From positions 1 to 43,081 of the forward strand of contig CADBKO010000022.1 of NCBI GenBank assembly GCA_902795345.1: a stretch of DNA of 43,081 bases, read 5' to 3'. Under the pieces are notes generated by a model, which did not search any database, was not told where the DNA came from, and was given only the letters and a program-made list of their open reading frames with translations. Positions 33,208-41,171 of the stretch are shown here, piece after piece (position 1 is the first letter of the stretch; each line of letters begins with the position of its first letter). The DNA is from Oscillospiraceae bacterium. Its GTDB lineage: Bacteria > Bacillota > Clostridia > Oscillospirales > Oscillospiraceae. The position numbers and the translations under genes were made by a program.

Positions 33208-33957
33208 CTATCCTTTCACCGAGCGCATCGCCAAAAAGGTCGGGATATTCAGCTCATGCAGGCGGCCCACACCGTTGGTATCCTCATAGAGGCTCAGGAG
33301 CGTGAATCCCGCCTCCAGCTGTCCGCCGATCTGTTCTTCCAGCGAATGGGAGAATTGGAATCCCGCGCCGTCCGCTTCCAGCTTCGAGCGCTGAGCTGCG
33401 TCAGCCAGGGGATCGAAGGGAAGATGGTTGACGATCTCCCGCTCGTCCTCATCCACAATGAAATTGACGTAGTGGTCAACGCCCGAAAGCAGGGTCCCGC
33501 CCGGCTTCAGCACGCGCCAGCACTCCCGCCAGACGGGCCTGACCTCCCGGATGTAGCAGTTGGAGACCGGATGGAAGATCAGGTCGAAGGTCTCGTCCGG
33601 GAAAGGCAGCGGCTTTGTCATATCGGCCCGCACGATGGAGATGGCATAGCCCTCCCGCTCGGCCACCATGCGCTCGCTGGCAAGCTGCCGTTCGGAATAG
33701 TCCAGCACCGTGCATTCCGCGCCCAGGGCGGCAAAAATCGGCATCTGCTGACCGCCGCCGCTGGCAAGGCCGAGGATGCGCTTGCCCTTCAATTCCCCGA
33801 ACCAGGCATGGGGGACCGGCTTTGTAGGCGTCAGCAGAACGTCCCATTGCCCCCGCATGGCGGCAAGAAACGTCTCATGGCTGATGGGCTTTCCCCATTC
33901 CCAGCCTTCCTCGACCCAGCGGTCGATCGTCGATGCGTTGATGTCCTGGTAGTTCAT
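33208..33957 (-). CDS. Class I SAM-dependent methyltransferase
   Basis: A 249-aa Rossmann methyltransferase of the UbiE/Methyltransf_11 type. Motif I is RILGLASGGGQQ (the unusual LASGGG replaces the common DxGxGxG), motif II ends TVLDYSERQL, and motif IV is FDLIFHPVSNCYI. WRVLKPGGTLL is the post-motif III signature of small-molecule methyltransferases. The substrate is unknown. It is the last minus-strand gene of the run below nif3, 46 bp after that gene. The SD (GGGGACAGGG) is modest. Confidence 0.88.
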   Translation of the reverse strand: MNYQDINASTIDRWVEEGWEWGKPISHETFLAAMRGQWDVLLTPTKPVPHAWFGELKGKRILGLASGGGQQMPIFAALGAECTVLDYSERQLASERMVAEREGYAISIVRADMTKPLPFPDETFDLIFHPVSNCYIREVRPVWRECWRVLKPGGTLLSGVDHYVNFIVDEDEREIVNHLPFDPLADAAQRSKLEADGAGFQFSHSLEEQIGGQLEAGFTLLSLYEDTNGVGRLHELNIPTFLAMRSVKG

Positions 33958-34003
33958 CCCTGTCCCCGCTTCGTTCAGCGCTCGATCAGGAAACGGCGGT
34001 AGT

Positions 34004-34768
34004 TCAAACGTAATACTTCTCCGGCTGGCCGTGGGCGGCGATGCGCAGTTCCAAGGCCGGGAACTGTCCCGCCAGCCAATCCCGCAGGACGGGGATCACC
34101 ACGTTCTCCGTGTTGAAATGGCCCGCGTCGATCAGGTTTAGGCCCAGCTCTTTGGCCCGCAGGAATTGGTCGTGCTTCACGTCGGCGGTCACGAAGGTGT
34201 CGCAGCCGGTCTCTGACGTTTCCTCCAGCATGCTGCCGCAGCTGCCGCCCCCCACCGCCACCAGGCAGACGGGCCTGCCCCCGTCCACATAGCGGAGCCC
34301 GGCGCAGCCCAGCCTTTCCTTCGTGCGCCGGAGGAACATATCCAGCGGCATGGCCTCCGGCAAAGCCCCCAGGCGGCAGATATGCTCCGGCTCATAAGGC
34401 CGGGCGTCCCCCAGGCCCAGGGCTGCGGCCAGGGCGTCGTTCACCCCGCCGTCCGCGGCGTCCAGATTCGTATGCATGCAGATGGCGGCGATCCCGGAAG
34501 CCAGCAGGTCCATGGCCTTTTTTCCCTGGGGCACCTCGCTGCTGACGGCTTTCAGGTCGAAAAACAGGGGATGATGGCTCAATACCAGCCCGGCCTTGCG
34601 CTCCGCCGCCTCCGCGATCACCCCGCCGGTGATCTCCAGCGCCAGCAGCACCGACGTGACCGGCCAGTCCCGGCTGCCCACCAGCAGCCCCACGTTGTCA
34701 AAATCCAGCTTCGTTTCCACCGGAGCTTTCGTATTCAGAAAATCGAAGATCTCACCAACCGTAGGCAT
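34004..34768 (-). CDS. Nif3-family dinuclear metal-binding protein (YqfO-like)
   Basis: A 254-aa Nif3-like protein, often annotated as GTP cyclohydrolase I type 2 homologue, whose true reaction is uncertain. Metal ligands are visible in LSHHPLFF, HTNLDAADGGVND and DAGHFNTE (His/Asp/Glu). The N-terminus begins MPTVGEIFDFLNTKAP, typical of the family, and the length matches the short form without the PII-like insert. The gene overlaps trmK by 17 nt, the standard Firmicute trmK-nif3 arrangement, so the two are translationally coupled. Confidence 0.95.
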   Translation of the reverse strand: MPTVGEIFDFLNTKAPVETKLDFDNVGLLVGSRDWPVTSVLLALEITGGVIAEAAERKAGLVLSHHPLFFDLKAVSSEVPQGKKAMDLLASGIAAICMHTNLDAADGGVNDALAAALGLGDARPYEPEHICRLGALPEAMPLDMFLRRTKERLGCAGLRYVDGGRPVCLVAVGGGSCGSMLEETSETGCDTFVTADVKHDQFLRAKELGLNLIDAGHFNTENVVIPVLRDWLAGQFPALELRIAAHGQPEKYYV

Positions 34769-35414
34769 CTTTCATGTCCTCCAACAGTTCCTCCGTCCGG
34801 CGCACTTCCGCCGGGTCGGGCTCCCGCGCTTTCCGCTGCCCGGCCAGGGAACGTTCCAGCTGCCGCCGCAGCCGCCGGGCATATTCCGTCTCCGTAAAAC
34901 CGGCCCAGAGGCAGGCAGGGCGGGGCATGGGCTCCCTCCCCTTTTCCGCGCAGAGAACCCAATAGAGCCTGTGCCGCTCCTCGACCAGCCGTTCTTCCCG
35001 GACATGAAGGCCGTGTTCATAGAGCCAGGCGAGCAGCTCGGCCCGCTTGGTCATAGGCTGGAGTATAAGGCGCTTCCCCGTCCAGTCCCATTCCGCGTCC
35101 GCCAGGATGCCCGCCATGGTCTCCCCGCTCATGCCCGCCAGGACCACCGTGTCCGCCTCGCCGGGCAGGATGCCCTCCAGCCCCGGACAGAGGCGGAAAT
35201 CTATCCCGTCCACCTCGCAGCGCCGGGCGGAGGCGCGGGCAGAATCCAGCGGCCCCGGCGCGATGTCCGAGGCGATGACTCTCTCGCAGATGCCCTCCTG
35301 CCGAAGCCAGACGGGAAGATAAGCATGGTCCGTTCCCACGTCGGCCACCTTCGCGCCGGGCGGGATCATTTTCCCCACGGCCAGCAGCCGGGGCGTCAGC
35401 CTGATCTTTTCCAT
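34752..35414 (-). CDS. trmK: tRNA (adenine22-N1)-methyltransferase TrmK
   Basis: A 220-aa SAM-dependent enzyme forming m1A22 in tRNA. Motif I is KVADVGTDHAYLPVWL, the TrmK signature. ASDIAPGPLDSA and VVLAGMSGETMAGIL are also typical, and a C-terminal helical hairpin follows (RRLRRQLERSLAGQRK). ATG 35414 is chosen over TTG 35420. No SD precedes it; instead a perfect intrinsic-terminator-like hairpin ends about 10 nt upstream, so expression may depend on read-through or on an unseen promoter. It is coupled to nif3. Confidence 0.95.
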   Translation of the reverse strand: MEKIRLTPRLLAVGKMIPPGAKVADVGTDHAYLPVWLRQEGICERVIASDIAPGPLDSARASARRCEVDGIDFRLCPGLEGILPGEADTVVLAGMSGETMAGILADAEWDWTGKRLILQPMTKRAELLAWLYEHGLHVREERLVEERHRLYWVLCAEKGREPMPRPACLWAGFTETEYARRLRRQLERSLAGQRKAREPDPAEVRRTEELLEDMKDAYGW

Positions 35415-35424
35415 ACGCAATACA

Positions 35425-35450
35425 AAAGACCGGCCCGGAGGCCGGTCTTT
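35425..35450 (-). terminator. Terminator hairpin between the DUF1858 gene and trmK
   Basis: An 11-bp perfect stem AAAGACCGGCC/GGCCGGTCTTT with a 4-nt loop is followed on the minus strand by TTTTGTATT. It lies 4 bp after the DUF1858 stop codon and 10 bp before the trmK ATG. Confidence 0.8.
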
Positions 35451-35454
35451 CTCC

Positions 35455-35685
35455 TTACACCCGATTGGCCGCCAGGCCGTCGATCACGCCGTTTACCGCG
35501 CTGACGAAGGCGTCCGGGTCGATTCCGTGCACCAGGCAGGCTTCCTCCACCGTCTCCTCGGAAGCGGCGGCGCAGCCCAGGCAGTGCATGCCGATAGCGG
35601 TGAACAGGGGGATGATCTCCTCCGCATAATCCATTTCCAGCACTTCGGCGATCATGGTTTCCTTATTCAGCTTTTGGGTATCCAT
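35455..35685 (-). CDS. DUF1858-domain protein
   Basis: A 76-aa small protein of the DUF1858 family, annotated as a hybrid-cluster-protein-associated disulfide oxidoreductase. It has the conserved CxxC-type pair in MHCLGCAAASEETVEEA and the EVLEMDYAEEIIPLF N-terminal segment. The ATG at 35685 follows GGAGGG, 9 nt away; a longer frame to 35802 has no such site. The role is unknown, possibly redox or metal binding. It stands alone between the tRNA-fMet promoter region and trmK and has its own terminator. Confidence 0.88.
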   Translation of the reverse strand: MDTQKLNKETMIAEVLEMDYAEEIIPLFTAIGMHCLGCAAASEETVEEACLVHGIDPDAFVSAVNGVIDGLAANRV

Positions 35686-35795
35686 CGTTTGTATCCCTCC
35701 CGAGTTCCTTTGTTGTGATATTATATCCGCTTCCCGTCGAAAAAACAATACCTTTGTCGTTCGATCTTTTCCTTTGAAAAGCCGGAAATTAGGGC

Positions 35796-35824
35796 TTGAC
35801 ACGGACCCGGAATCATGTTATAGT
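35796..35824 (+). promoter_or_regulatory. Consensus promoter of tRNA-fMet
   Basis: A perfect TTGACA (35796-35801), a 17-bp spacer and TATAGT (35819-35824) lie 20 bp upstream of the mature tRNA 5' end. Confidence 0.85.
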
Positions 35825-35844
35825 AATCAAGCTCTAGGCGATAT

Positions 35845-35921
<77 letters not shown>

Positions 35922-35923
35922 CC

Positions 35924-35957
35924 AAAACCGCCCATTTCGGTCGAAATGGGCGGTTTT
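35924..35957 (+). terminator. Intrinsic terminator of tRNA-fMet
   Basis: AAAACCGCCCATTT pairs perfectly with AAATGGGCGGTTTT around a 6-nt loop (CGGTCG). It begins 3 nt after the tRNA. Confidence 0.88.
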
Positions 35958-35995
35958 CCTAACTTTTTCGGCATTTTTGTAACCAGAAAAACCGT

Positions 35996-36121
35996 CTATG
36001 GGGACCATTTGGGGACCACGGAGGGTCTTTCTGTTTTGCCTCTGTAATAGACTTCGGCCAAAAGATTGCTCGCCAACTGCTTGGTTTCCTCAATTACGTG
36101 GCTATAAATATCCTCTGTACG
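35996..36121 (-). pseudogene. C-terminal remnant of a tyrosine recombinase/integrase
   Basis: About 41 codons ending in TAG at 35996 read RTEDIYSHVIEETKQLASNL and continue to a terminal VVPKWSP. This is the usual last helix of phage-type integrases (the xxDIYxHV segment that carries or follows the catalytic Tyr), without the rest of the enzyme. The 3' end faces the tRNA-fMet 3' end 75 bp away, as for integrases next to their attachment site. It is continuous in DNA with a serine recombinase fragment in another frame, so the locus is a deletion scar. Confidence 0.75.
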
Positions 36122-36252
36122 AATGCTCTTTTAATCTCTTCCTCGCGGAGGGTTGGAGTTTTGCATTTTTCCTCGCCAGTGTAGCGGTGATTACAATACC
36201 AGACGTCATAGCGGTTGCCGCTTTTGCCGCCGCTACGCCATACCTTATGGCC
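36110..36252 (-). pseudogene. Zinc-ribbon fragment of a large serine recombinase
   Basis: About 45 codons in one minus-strand frame read HKVWRSGGKSGNRYDVWYCN then HRYTGEEKCKTPTLREEEIK. This matches the pattern of the recombinase zinc-beta-ribbon domain, in which WxC…Cxxx and LxEEEIKxAF recur. There is no start, catalytic Ser domain or C-terminus. Upstream it fuses to the ACT-gene fragment, downstream to the integrase remnant. The assignment rests on remembered motif patterns. Confidence 0.65.
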
Positions 36253-36316
36253 ATTCGCTGGCTTTCAGAAAAGCGCCGATCTGATCCGGCATCGTCGTGA
36301 TATAGGTCTTCTTCAT
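36245..36316 (-). pseudogene. 5' fragment of an ACT-domain protein gene
   Basis: The ATG at 36316, 10 nt after AAAGGGAG, begins MKKTYITTMPDQIGAFLKAS and then stops after 23 codons. The first 20 residues match the start of the conserved small ACT-domain amino-acid-binding proteins of Clostridia (MPDxxGAFLKAS). The rest is missing where the serine recombinase fragment begins. It lies 45 bp behind the UroD-like gene on the same strand, so it may once have been the last gene of that unit. Confidence 0.65.
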
Positions 36317-36361
36317 GATTTGGTCTCCCTTTTTGCTGCACAGGATGGGATCTTCGCCGGA

Positions 36362-37357
36362 TCAGACGCCGAAATGCTCCCGGTTGTACTTCTCGATCTC
36401 CTCATGGATCACGGGCAGGACATGGGGGAAGATGGTGCCGGGGCCGCCGTAGGTATAGCTGGGGATGAAGTTATGCAGCCTGCCATAGCTGTCCAGCACC
36501 CTGCGCATCTCCCGGCGGATCTCTTCCTCCGTAGAGTCCTCCCGGTCGATCACGGAACTGACGCCGCCCATCAGGGCCATACGCCCGTCCAGCCGGCGGC
36601 TCAGGCCCACGATGTCGTTGGTGGGAAGCACTCCCTGCCAGATATCGATGCCGATCTCCGCCATATCTTCCGCGATAGGCTCGCAAAACGAGTCCGCGTG
36701 ATGCATCACCAGCACGCCCTGGCTGTGAAGGTAACTGTATAGCTTCCGGAAGGGTTCCTTGAAGAACGCACGCCAGGTATCCGGATGCATGAACATGGCA
36801 TGTTCGCTGCCCCAGTCGTCATGGGAACAGATGATATCCGGATGGAGATTCTCCACTATGAGCTTCATGTACTCCAGACGGAAATCCGTGACCGCCTCGA
36901 TGATCTCATGCATCTCCTCCGGATACAGCAGGAGATTCATCAGGGTATCCTCAAAGGTCATGAGCATATGCAGCTGCTCAAAGATCCCGGTGCCCATGAC
37001 GGTCATGGACAGGAACCCTTCCGGGATCTTCTTCTTGTTTTCCAGGGCGGTTTCCCAGCCCTGAGAGCAGTTGGCCCGCAGATCCGGTACCGTCACATAC
37101 TGCCGCCATTCCTCGATGTTTTGGATCACCTGGTTTTCCTGCGTGACGATGGGGATGGCGGCGGGCTGGTCTTCGGGAAAGGAAATGTAGGTCCCCCAGC
37201 GGTCATATGAGTTGGTGCCGCGCACCCGGTTTCCCCGGACGAACTGGAAAACGGGATCGCCGCCGATGGGGCGAAAGGGAGTGAAACAGACAGGCAGCCG
37301 CTCGGGATGGCCGCCCTTTCGGATGGTTTCCAACAAATTATCTTTCGGACTGAGCAT
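36362..37357 (-). CDS. Uroporphyrinogen decarboxylase-family protein, probably a corrinoid methyltransferase relative
   Basis: A 331-aa TIM-barrel protein of the UroD/MtaA/CmuA superfamily. It begins MLSPKDNLLETIRKGGHPER and includes the motif HHADSFCEPIAEDM. The His and Cys of that motif are the zinc-site ligands of methyl-corrinoid methyltransferases, whereas true HemE lacks them. DDWGSEHAMFMHPDTWR is also typical of the methyltransferase-like branch. A role in transferring methyl groups to or from a corrinoid is inferred; no corrinoid protein gene is adjacent. The ATG at 37357 follows GGTGGAGG. Downstream lies the ACT remnant. Confidence 0.85.
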   Translation of the reverse strand: MLSPKDNLLETIRKGGHPERLPVCFTPFRPIGGDPVFQFVRGNRVRGTNSYDRWGTYISFPEDQPAAIPIVTQENQVIQNIEEWRQYVTVPDLRANCSQGWETALENKKKIPEGFLSMTVMGTGIFEQLHMLMTFEDTLMNLLLYPEEMHEIIEAVTDFRLEYMKLIVENLHPDIICSHDDWGSEHAMFMHPDTWRAFFKEPFRKLYSYLHSQGVLVMHHADSFCEPIAEDMAEIGIDIWQGVLPTNDIVGLSRRLDGRMALMGGVSSVIDREDSTEEEIRREMRRVLDSYGRLHNFIPSYTYGGPGTIFPHVLPVIHEEIEKYNREHFGV

Positions 37358-37480
37358 AATCCTCCACCTCTCTTGACTTTGTCATGATCGCACACTGCCG
37401 GAACATAGCGTTTCCGGCAAGCCGGACAAGGCGGCCACCGCTCCGATCCCTCAAAGCAGCAGCCGCCTTCTGACCGCTGC

Positions 37481-38002
37481 TCACTTGATATAAGTTACTT
37501 CGATTCGCTGCTCGTTGCCCCTGACCTTGGGGAATTCCTTGGCCGCATAGCCCAGGGCCATAGTACCAACGCAGGTGAAGCCTTCGGGGAAACCCAGGCG
37601 CTTGATGAGCTCCGGATCGCCGTTGATGCCGTACATGGCCATCCAGAGATAGATGCTGTCGATCCCCAGGTCGGCTGCCGCCACCATCATGTTCTGGATA
37701 ATGCAGCCCGCATTCGTGAATTCGATGTTCTCCAGAATACTCTTGCTGGAGGCCAGCACCACCAGCGTAGGCGCGCCATAGAGAGGATCGGAACCGGGGC
37801 GTCTCTTGGCCGATGTCTCATTGATGGCTTTCAGAAGTTCGGGATCCTGTACTGCGTACAGCTTCAGACTTTTGAAATCCGCGCCGCCCACGGCTGCCTG
37901 GCCACCGGCGAAAAGGATGGTTTCCAGATCGGCGTCAGAAATCTGCTTGTCGGTAAAGCCACGCACGGAGCGTCTGGCTTTGATGGCGTCCAATGTGTTC
38001 AT
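37481..38002 (-). CDS. Nitroreductase-family FMN protein
   Basis: A 173-aa FMN-dependent NAD(P)H oxidoreductase of the nitroreductase fold. The N-terminus AIKARRSVRGFTDKQIS supplies the FMN-phosphate-binding RRSVR motif. DLGIDSIYLWMAMYGINGDP and GTMALGYAAKEFP are the central and C-terminal family segments. It is of the short form common in gut Clostridia. The start at 38002 follows AAAAGGAGG. Directly upstream lies the 3' end of a truncated MarR gene, its likely former regulator. The 123-bp gap downstream holds an 8-bp hairpin (37396-37419) but no good terminator. Confidence 0.9.
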   Translation of the reverse strand: MNTLDAIKARRSVRGFTDKQISDADLETILFAGGQAAVGGADFKSLKLYAVQDPELLKAINETSAKRRPGSDPLYGAPTLVVLASSKSILENIEFTNAGCIIQNMMVAAADLGIDSIYLWMAMYGINGDPELIKRLGFPEGFTCVGTMALGYAAKEFPKVRGNEQRIEVTYIK

Positions 38003-38027
38003 GCCGTTCCTCCTTTTAGATAAAAAC

Positions 38028-38252
38028 TTATTTCTGCTCCTCGGTCTCTTCAGCGCTGAGTGACCCGGAGACGTCTACGGTTTTCTCCGCTATCCGGATG
38101 AATGCTTCTGTATCCTCCGCGCCCAGGGCTTCGATAATGGCGGAGGCCCGCCTGTGCGTGTGTGCATAAACCGCTTCCAGATACTCTTCCTCTCCTTCCG
38201 TCAGGCGGACGATTATCTTTCTTCGGTCGGTCAGGTTCGAGGCTGCCCATCC
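38028..38252 (-). pseudogene. MarR-family regulator, C-terminal remnant
   Basis: About 74 codons ending in TAA at 38028 read GWAASNLTDRRKIIVRLTEG and continue as EEEYLEAVYAHTHRRASAII. This is the end of the winged helix and the dimerisation helix of a MarR protein. The frame hits a stop just upstream, so the N-terminal half and recognition helix are gone. The remnant lies 25 bp before the nitroreductase gene, the usual MarR-target order. The zinc-ribbon gene has run into it and uses its DNA for the last codons. Confidence 0.8.
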
Positions 38253-38497
38253 CGATCATTCAATGATTCTCCGCAGAACGGGCAATACCCAATATCCGGC
38301 TTCATGCCCGCCCGATCCAGACGCCGTCCGCAGTGCGGGCACTTGATGAAGGCAAAAAAGACGATCACTTCTACGGCAGCAGCCGCTGCCATCTGCACAA
38401 CAGCGACGGAGCTCTTTGTGATAAGGGCGATCAAGCCGAATAGAGCGACGATGCCTATCATACTCCGGACGACGATCCTCGCTGTCCTGAGTTTCAT
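38231..38497 (-). CDS. Small membrane protein with C-terminal zinc ribbon
   Basis: An 88-aa protein I cannot name. Two hydrophobic segments (about residues 8-26 and 30-50) precede a zinc-ribbon: CPHCGRR and, 18 residues on, CPFCGESL. The topology puts the ribbon in the cytoplasm or at the membrane surface. The ATG at 38497 follows GGAGG. Its last nine residues (DRDGQPRT region) are encoded by what was MarR-gene DNA in another frame, so the natural C-terminus may be shortened or altered. Neighbours are AzlD upstream and the MarR remnant downstream. Confidence 0.7.
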   Translation of the reverse strand: MKLRTARIVVRSMIGIVALFGLIALITKSSVAVVQMAAAAAVEVIVFFAFIKCPHCGRRLDRAGMKPDIGYCPFCGESLNDRDGQPRT

Positions 38498-38576
38498 ATT
38501 CAGCTTCCTCCGCAAAAGTTTTCCGCTCTGCGAAGCGGTTTCCTTCCGCTCCTGTTAAGTAACCCATGAACAGGAG

Positions 38577-38900
38577 CTAAAATACCAATTGCACCAGCAG
38601 CATATAGACAGCCGTGCCCGTGAGGATGCTCAGCAGGGACCTGTGCTTCCAAATCTGCAGCAGGACGACGGCCAGCACCGCGATGAGCTCCGGGATCCCG
38701 AAGGGAAACGCGAGGATCGCCGTATTCCTCAGGCAGTAGACCACCAGCATCCCAATGATGGCGGGCGGCAGGACCTTGCCCAGATAGGCGACATAGGGCG
38801 GGACCCGCTTCCGGAAAACCAGGAACGGCAGGAAGCGGAGCAGGATCGTAAAGGCCGACATGACGGCCACAAGGAGGGCAGAATGGCCCATTCTGTTCAT
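38577..38900 (-). CDS. azlD: AzlD-family branched-chain amino acid exporter subunit
   Basis: A 107-aa protein with three to four hydrophobic helices, the small partner of AzlC in export of branched-chain amino acids. AFTILLRFLPFLVFRKR near the N-terminus and LGKVLPPAIIGMLVVYCLRN are the family motifs. The ATG at 38900 overlaps the azlC stop codon (ATGA), so the two are coupled. After its stop codon there is a 9-bp inverted repeat (GCTCCTGTT/AACAGGAGC) without a T-run. Confidence 0.92.
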   Translation of the reverse strand: MNRMGHSALLVAVMSAFTILLRFLPFLVFRKRVPPYVAYLGKVLPPAIIGMLVVYCLRNTAILAFPFGIPELIAVLAVVLLQIWKHRSLLSILTGTAVYMLLVQLVF

Positions 38901-39610
38901 GCCTCCGCCTCCCCCCTTCCCAGGCGTCCCCGGAGCAGGGACAGGACCAGGGTGATGAGCAGCATGGCCGGAATAAGGAATCTCTCCGGGCCGAACACAG
39001 CAAGGGACAGCAGCGTGGCTCCAAGGCCGGTCAGTGCGGGGATCCGGTTGCCCTTTTTTATCCACTGTTCCACGAAGGAGGTGAGGAAGAGCGCCGTCAT
39101 GCTGAACTCGATCCCCTCGGTGGAAAAGGGCAGGACCGCCCCCAGCAGGCTCCCCAGGACGCTGCCGATCACCCAGTAGCTGTGATCGAAGGCGGAGACC
39201 AGGAAGCGATAGAACTCTGCGTCCGCGCCCTCCGGCACATCACCGTCACACAGCAGAGAGTAGGTCTCGTCGGTCAGAGCGAAGATCAGATAGGGCTTCA
39301 AGCGCCCGGAATCCCTGTAAACCCGGATCATGGAGATACTGTAGAACAGGTGCCGGGCATTCACCATGACGGTGGTCAGGATCGCCGTGACTACCGAGGC
39401 CCCGCCGGACAGCAATCCCACGCCCACATACTGCATGGAGCCCGCGTAGATCAGCAGGCTCATGGCCAGGGTCCACAGGAGCCCGTAGCCGGCGGCGTGC
39501 ATCAGCACGCCGAAGCCGATCCCCAGCACGATGTAGCCCGCCATTACGGGGATCGATCTCACAAAAGCCTTTCGGATCGTTGTGCGTCTCATATCGGCCC
39601 TGTTTCTCAT
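38897..39610 (-). CDS. azlC: AzlC-family branched-chain amino acid exporter
   Basis: A 237-aa membrane protein with about six helices, the large subunit of the AzlCD (LIV-E) exporter. Family features are IPVMAGYIVLGIGFGVL, SLLIYAGSMQYVGVGLL and VNARHLFYSISM. The frame extends upstream into the MFS gene, but the ATG at 39610 overlaps the MFS stop codon by ATGA and is preferred; MRRTT at 39592 is an alternative. It forms an MFS-azlC-azlD operon with 4-nt overlaps at both junctions. Confidence 0.93.
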   Translation of the reverse strand: MRNRADMRRTTIRKAFVRSIPVMAGYIVLGIGFGVLMHAAGYGLLWTLAMSLLIYAGSMQYVGVGLLSGGASVVTAILTTVMVNARHLFYSISMIRVYRDSGRLKPYLIFALTDETYSLLCDGDVPEGADAEFYRFLVSAFDHSYWVIGSVLGSLLGAVLPFSTEGIEFSMTALFLTSFVEQWIKKGNRIPALTGLGATLLSLAVFGPERFLIPAMLLITLVLSLLRGRLGRGEAEA

Positions 39611-40809
39611 GGCGAGGCGTTTTCTTTTGCTTTCGGCTTGATGCTGGCGGCGTAGGCGCTGTTGCAGAGGCCGAGCACCGCCGAGATGATGAAAAGGGTC
39701 TCGATCCCCACGGTCTGCCAGATCCAGCCCCCGAAAAGGGCGATCAGCACCGTGATCATGTGGTTGACGGAAATGCCCGTCGAGAGGGTGGCCTTCGTCT
39801 CCTCCGGGGAGTCGGAAATGTCCTGCACATAGACGTTGGAGGCCATGGACGCCAGAGAGATGATGGAATCCAGTACATAGTTCACGCAGCATACGGCAAA
39901 GGCGATCTCCCTGGGGAAAAGATGATGGGCAAATCCATAGAAAAAGCAGACGACGACCAGGATCAGGGTGTCGGAGATCATGATGATCTTATAGCCGATC
40001 CGGTCGATCAGCTTGCCGATCAGCGGGGAGAGGAAGAAGCCGGCGATGGCGGAAACGGCAAACAGCAGGCTGATGACCCGGGCGTCCGCGCCGTAAAACA
40101 GGATCAGCACATAGGGGCCGAAGGTGAAAAAGACCTGCTTCCTTGCCCCGTAGAACACCTCCAGCATGTAGTACTTCCGGAACTTCTTCCGGAAATAGAA
40201 GCGGCTGACCGTCTTATCCGTCTCGCTTTTGCCGTGGAGCCCGAAGGCCAGCACGGTCCCTATGGCGGTCAGGACCGTGGCGACGAGGAAAAAGGCCCGG
40301 AATGGGGTTTTTCCTGCCAGCAGGGACAGGGTAACGATCACCACCGCGTACCCTGCCAGGGTGCCGATCTGGTTGACGGAGCTCTGATATCCCAAAGCGA
40401 CGCCGCCGCTGTCCGGCCGGGCGTATTGCAGCGTCAGGGTGTTTTTCATCCCCAGCTGGATATGTTCGCCCAGGGAATAGACGCAGATCGCCAGGGTCAC
40501 CAGCAGCTTGGTTGGCGATACCAGGGCCAGCATGCCCATGCCCGCCAGCATCACCAGCGCGCCGATCTTATAGAGGCTTTCTGCGGAAAGCGTGTAGAAG
40601 ATCGCCAGGAGCAGGACCAGCAGAAGTCCGGGCAGCTCCCGGAAGAACTCCGCCAGGCCCCGTTCAAATTCGCCCATGACCACGATGTTGGCCAGGTAAT
40701 TGTCGATAACGCCCTTATAGATGCCGTATCCCAGCCCCATGGTCAGGATGGCCAGGAAAAGCCATTGGAAACCGGACTTCTCCTGAAATACAGCTTTGAT
40801 CTTATTCAT
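39607..40809 (-). CDS. MFS transporter
   Basis: A 400-aa major facilitator with about twelve transmembrane helices. It begins MNKIKAVFQEKSGFQWLFLA and contains the central loop motif GKLIDRIGYKIIM, the second-half copy of MFS motif A. The hydrophilic middle loop is rich in basic residues (FYFRKKFRKYYML). The substrate is unknown. It is the first gene of a unit with azlC and azlD, which suggests an amino-acid or related metabolite exporter (inference). It lies 63 bp downstream of the YciI-like gene. Confidence 0.88.
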   Translation of the reverse strand: MNKIKAVFQEKSGFQWLFLAILTMGLGYGIYKGVIDNYLANIVVMGEFERGLAEFFRELPGLLLVLLLAIFYTLSAESLYKIGALVMLAGMGMLALVSPTKLLVTLAICVYSLGEHIQLGMKNTLTLQYARPDSGGVALGYQSSVNQIGTLAGYAVVIVTLSLLAGKTPFRAFFLVATVLTAIGTVLAFGLHGKSETDKTVSRFYFRKKFRKYYMLEVFYGARKQVFFTFGPYVLILFYGADARVISLLFAVSAIAGFFLSPLIGKLIDRIGYKIIMISDTLILVVVCFFYGFAHHLFPREIAFAVCCVNYVLDSIISLASMASNVYVQDISDSPEETKATLSTGISVNHMITVLIALFGGWIWQTVGIETLFIISAVLGLCNSAYAASIKPKAKENASP

Positions 40810-40872
40810 TCTTCGCCTTTCGCACGTATCCCTGCGTATTCTTTCGTATGCTTCCCTGTTGCCGGCCGGTGC

Positions 40873-41169
40873 TTATGACCCTGCCTTCTCGCCGTTCACG
40901 ATGACGACGTTCATGGGCTCGACCTCGACGTTCTCCCAGACCTGTTCCTTTATGTACGGTTCGGAGTCCAGATACTGCTGGAGAAGCTCCCTGTTCTCAA
41001 AGTCCATGATGAGCACAGAGCCTTTCATTTTTCCCTCTTCGTCCAGAAGCCCGCCGGCGCAGATTACCTTCCCGGGCACCTTCGCCATGTTTTCCAAATG
41101 ACGGGGCCGGACGGCCAGCCGCCGCTCCAGCATGTTTTTCCCGTCGTATGCCTTGATCATGTACTGCAT
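40873..41169 (-). CDS. YciI-like (YCII) family protein
   Basis: A 98-aa protein of the YCII ferredoxin-like fold. It begins MQYMIKAYDGKNMLERRLAV and has the typical RPRHLENM segment with a conserved His, then GGLLDEEGKMKGSVLIMDF and the C-terminal EPYIKEQVWENVEVEP. A conserved His-Asp pair is proposed to be catalytic in the family, but functions are mostly unknown. Its start is only 2 bp after the end of the GNAT remnant, whose last codons supply its SD (AAGGGAG). Confidence 0.88.
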   Translation of the reverse strand: MQYMIKAYDGKNMLERRLAVRPRHLENMAKVPGKVICAGGLLDEEGKMKGSVLIMDFENRELLQQYLDSEPYIKEQVWENVEVEPMNVVIVNGEKAGS

Positions 41170-41171
41170 CT

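Noticed and set aside
38256..38567. A minus-strand frame beginning MGYLTGAEGNRF upstream of the zinc-ribbon gene
   Set aside because: It overlaps the zinc-ribbon gene in another frame, and its start lies in the loop of an inverted repeat without an SD.
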